6,390 nucleotides of DNA from JALYUA01 sp038229875 (GTDB lineage Bacteria > Acidobacteriota > Thermoanaerobaculia > UBA5066 > Gp7-AA6), in contig JBBROA010000171.1 in the NCBI GenBank assembly GCA_038229875.1, positions 1-6,390 on the forward strand. The letters are read 5' to 3'. Made by a program: the position numbers and the translations under genes. Positions 5,783 through 6,390 of this stretch are shown one piece after another; position 1 is the stretch's first letter; every line of letters starts with the position of its first letter. The notes under the pieces are model-generated. The model was not told the DNA's origin, did not search any database, and saw nothing but the letters and a program-made list of their open reading frames with translations.

Positions 5783-6390
5783 GATCTCCCGCGCGATCGC
5801 CTCGAGCCCGCGCGCCAGCTTTTCCGGGGCCCCCCCGAGCGCGACGCGGAAGTGCTCCGGCGCTCCGAAGAAGTCGCCCGGCGCCACCGCGACGCCGGCG
5901 CGCTCGAAGAGTCGCCGGGCAAATAATGACGCGTCGCGGCCGTCCGCAAATCGCGGAAAGACGACGCTCGCGTCCGCGGTAACGGAGGCGAGCTTCGGCC
6001 GCCCGCCGGAGAATGCCGACCACGCGAGCCGGTTTTCGGCGAGGATGGCGGCCGCGCGTCGGGCGAGCGCGGGAAGGTGGCGGAAAGCCAGCGCCGAGAG
6101 CCGCTCCGCCGGGATCGCGCCCGAAACGTCGATGACGTCGCGCGCGCGACGTATCGCCTCAGTGAGAGCGGGAGCGGCGATTGACCCCCCGCAGCGCAGC
6201 GCCGAGAGACCGTAGGCCTTTGTCAGGCTGTTCGTGGAAATCAGCGCGGGAGAGATCGTCGCGGCCGGAGGGGCCGCCGGTCCCTCCACGGTGTCGGCGT
6301 AGACCTCGTCGACTAAGACGTGAAAGCGCGCCTTCTCGGCCAGCCGACCGATCGCGGCAAGTGTCGAAGGCGAAGCGGCGACCCCGGACG
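5768..6390 (-). CDS. PLP-dependent class I/II aminotransferase, C-terminal part (N-terminus beyond window)
   Basis: The frame is open to the right edge of the window, so the start lies outside; 206 residues are visible of an expected total of about 360-400. Read from the edge, the protein begins SGVAASPSTLAAIG and reaches VDEVY (Asp27/Tyr30 of the visible part), which contacts the PLP ring. The PLP-lysine motif SLTKAYGLSALRCGG follows (Lys57, Arg65). Near the end, HFRVALGG holds the arginine (about 181) that binds the substrate carboxylate in fold-type I enzymes. These features place it in the aspartate/tyrosine/aromatic aminotransferase superfamily (COG0436-like), a cytosolic enzyme exchanging amino groups between amino acids and 2-oxo acids; the substrate is not decidable here. 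The in-frame GTG at 6289 is internal and not the start. The stop (5768-5770) lies inside the methyltransferase gene, so the two end tail-to-tail with no gap. Confidence 0.9.
   Translation of the reverse strand, partial: SGVAASPSTLAAIGRLAEKARFHVLVDEVYADTVEGPAAPPAATISPALISTNSLTKAYGLSALRCGGSIAAPALTEAIRRARDVIDVSGAIPAERLSALAFRHLPALARRAAAILAENRLAWSAFSGGRPKLASVTADASVVFPRFADGRDASLFARRLFERAGVAVAPGDFFGAPEHFRVALGGAPEKLARGLEAIAREISDGS

Noticed and set aside
1..6390. Defence island, prophage, insertion sequence, CRISPR or biosynthetic cluster
   Set aside because: No transposase, integrase, nuclease, terminal inverted repeats, regularly spaced repeats or defence-type domains were found. The methyltransferase has no nucleic-acid recognition domain and sits in the guaA operon.

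Overview
The window is GC-rich bacterial chromosome with tightly packed genes and mostly G- or C-ending codons. No mobile element, CRISPR array, tRNA or rRNA is visible. The mix of YXWV-repeat lipoproteins, a large membrane-bound SpoIIE/RsbU-type phosphatase and a guaA linked to a methyltransferase would suit an Acidobacteriota-like or similar soil/environmental lineage. That placement is an inference from gene style, not from a marker, and is weak.

Layout. (1) Positions 1-555, plus strand: the 3' end of one YXWV/WxxGxW-repeat protein and then a complete 103-residue lipoprotein paralogue, a tandem duplicate pair. (2) 624-2588, minus strand: a 654-residue multi-pass membrane PP2C (SpoIIE/RsbU) phosphatase with an extracytoplasmic sensor region, a HAMP domain and a complete set of metal-binding aspartates. 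It converges on the lipoprotein gene. (3) 2589-2658: a 70-bp divergent promoter region with an inverted repeat. (4) 2659-5782, plus strand: three overlapping genes, a 173-residue membrane protein of unknown function, guaA (GMP synthase) and a class I SAM-dependent methyltransferase. The overlaps are 4 bp and 10 bp, so they look like one translationally coupled operon. (5) 5768-6390, minus strand: the C-terminal part of a PLP-dependent class I/II aminotransferase that runs off the right edge and overlaps the methyltransferase tail-to-tail by 15 bp.

How they relate. GuaA makes GMP from XMP, a housekeeping step. The membrane protein and methyltransferase share its transcript by position, but no pathway link is evident from sequence. 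The phosphatase would be expected to act on an anti-sigma-factor antagonist (RsbV/SpoIIAA type), but no such partner is in the window. I did not find a convincing new multi-gene system. The points most worth a second look are the overlapping guaA operon with its unknown membrane protein, the dyad in the divergent promoter region, the probably leaderless phosphatase gene, and the charged and proline-rich insert in the phosphatase sensor.
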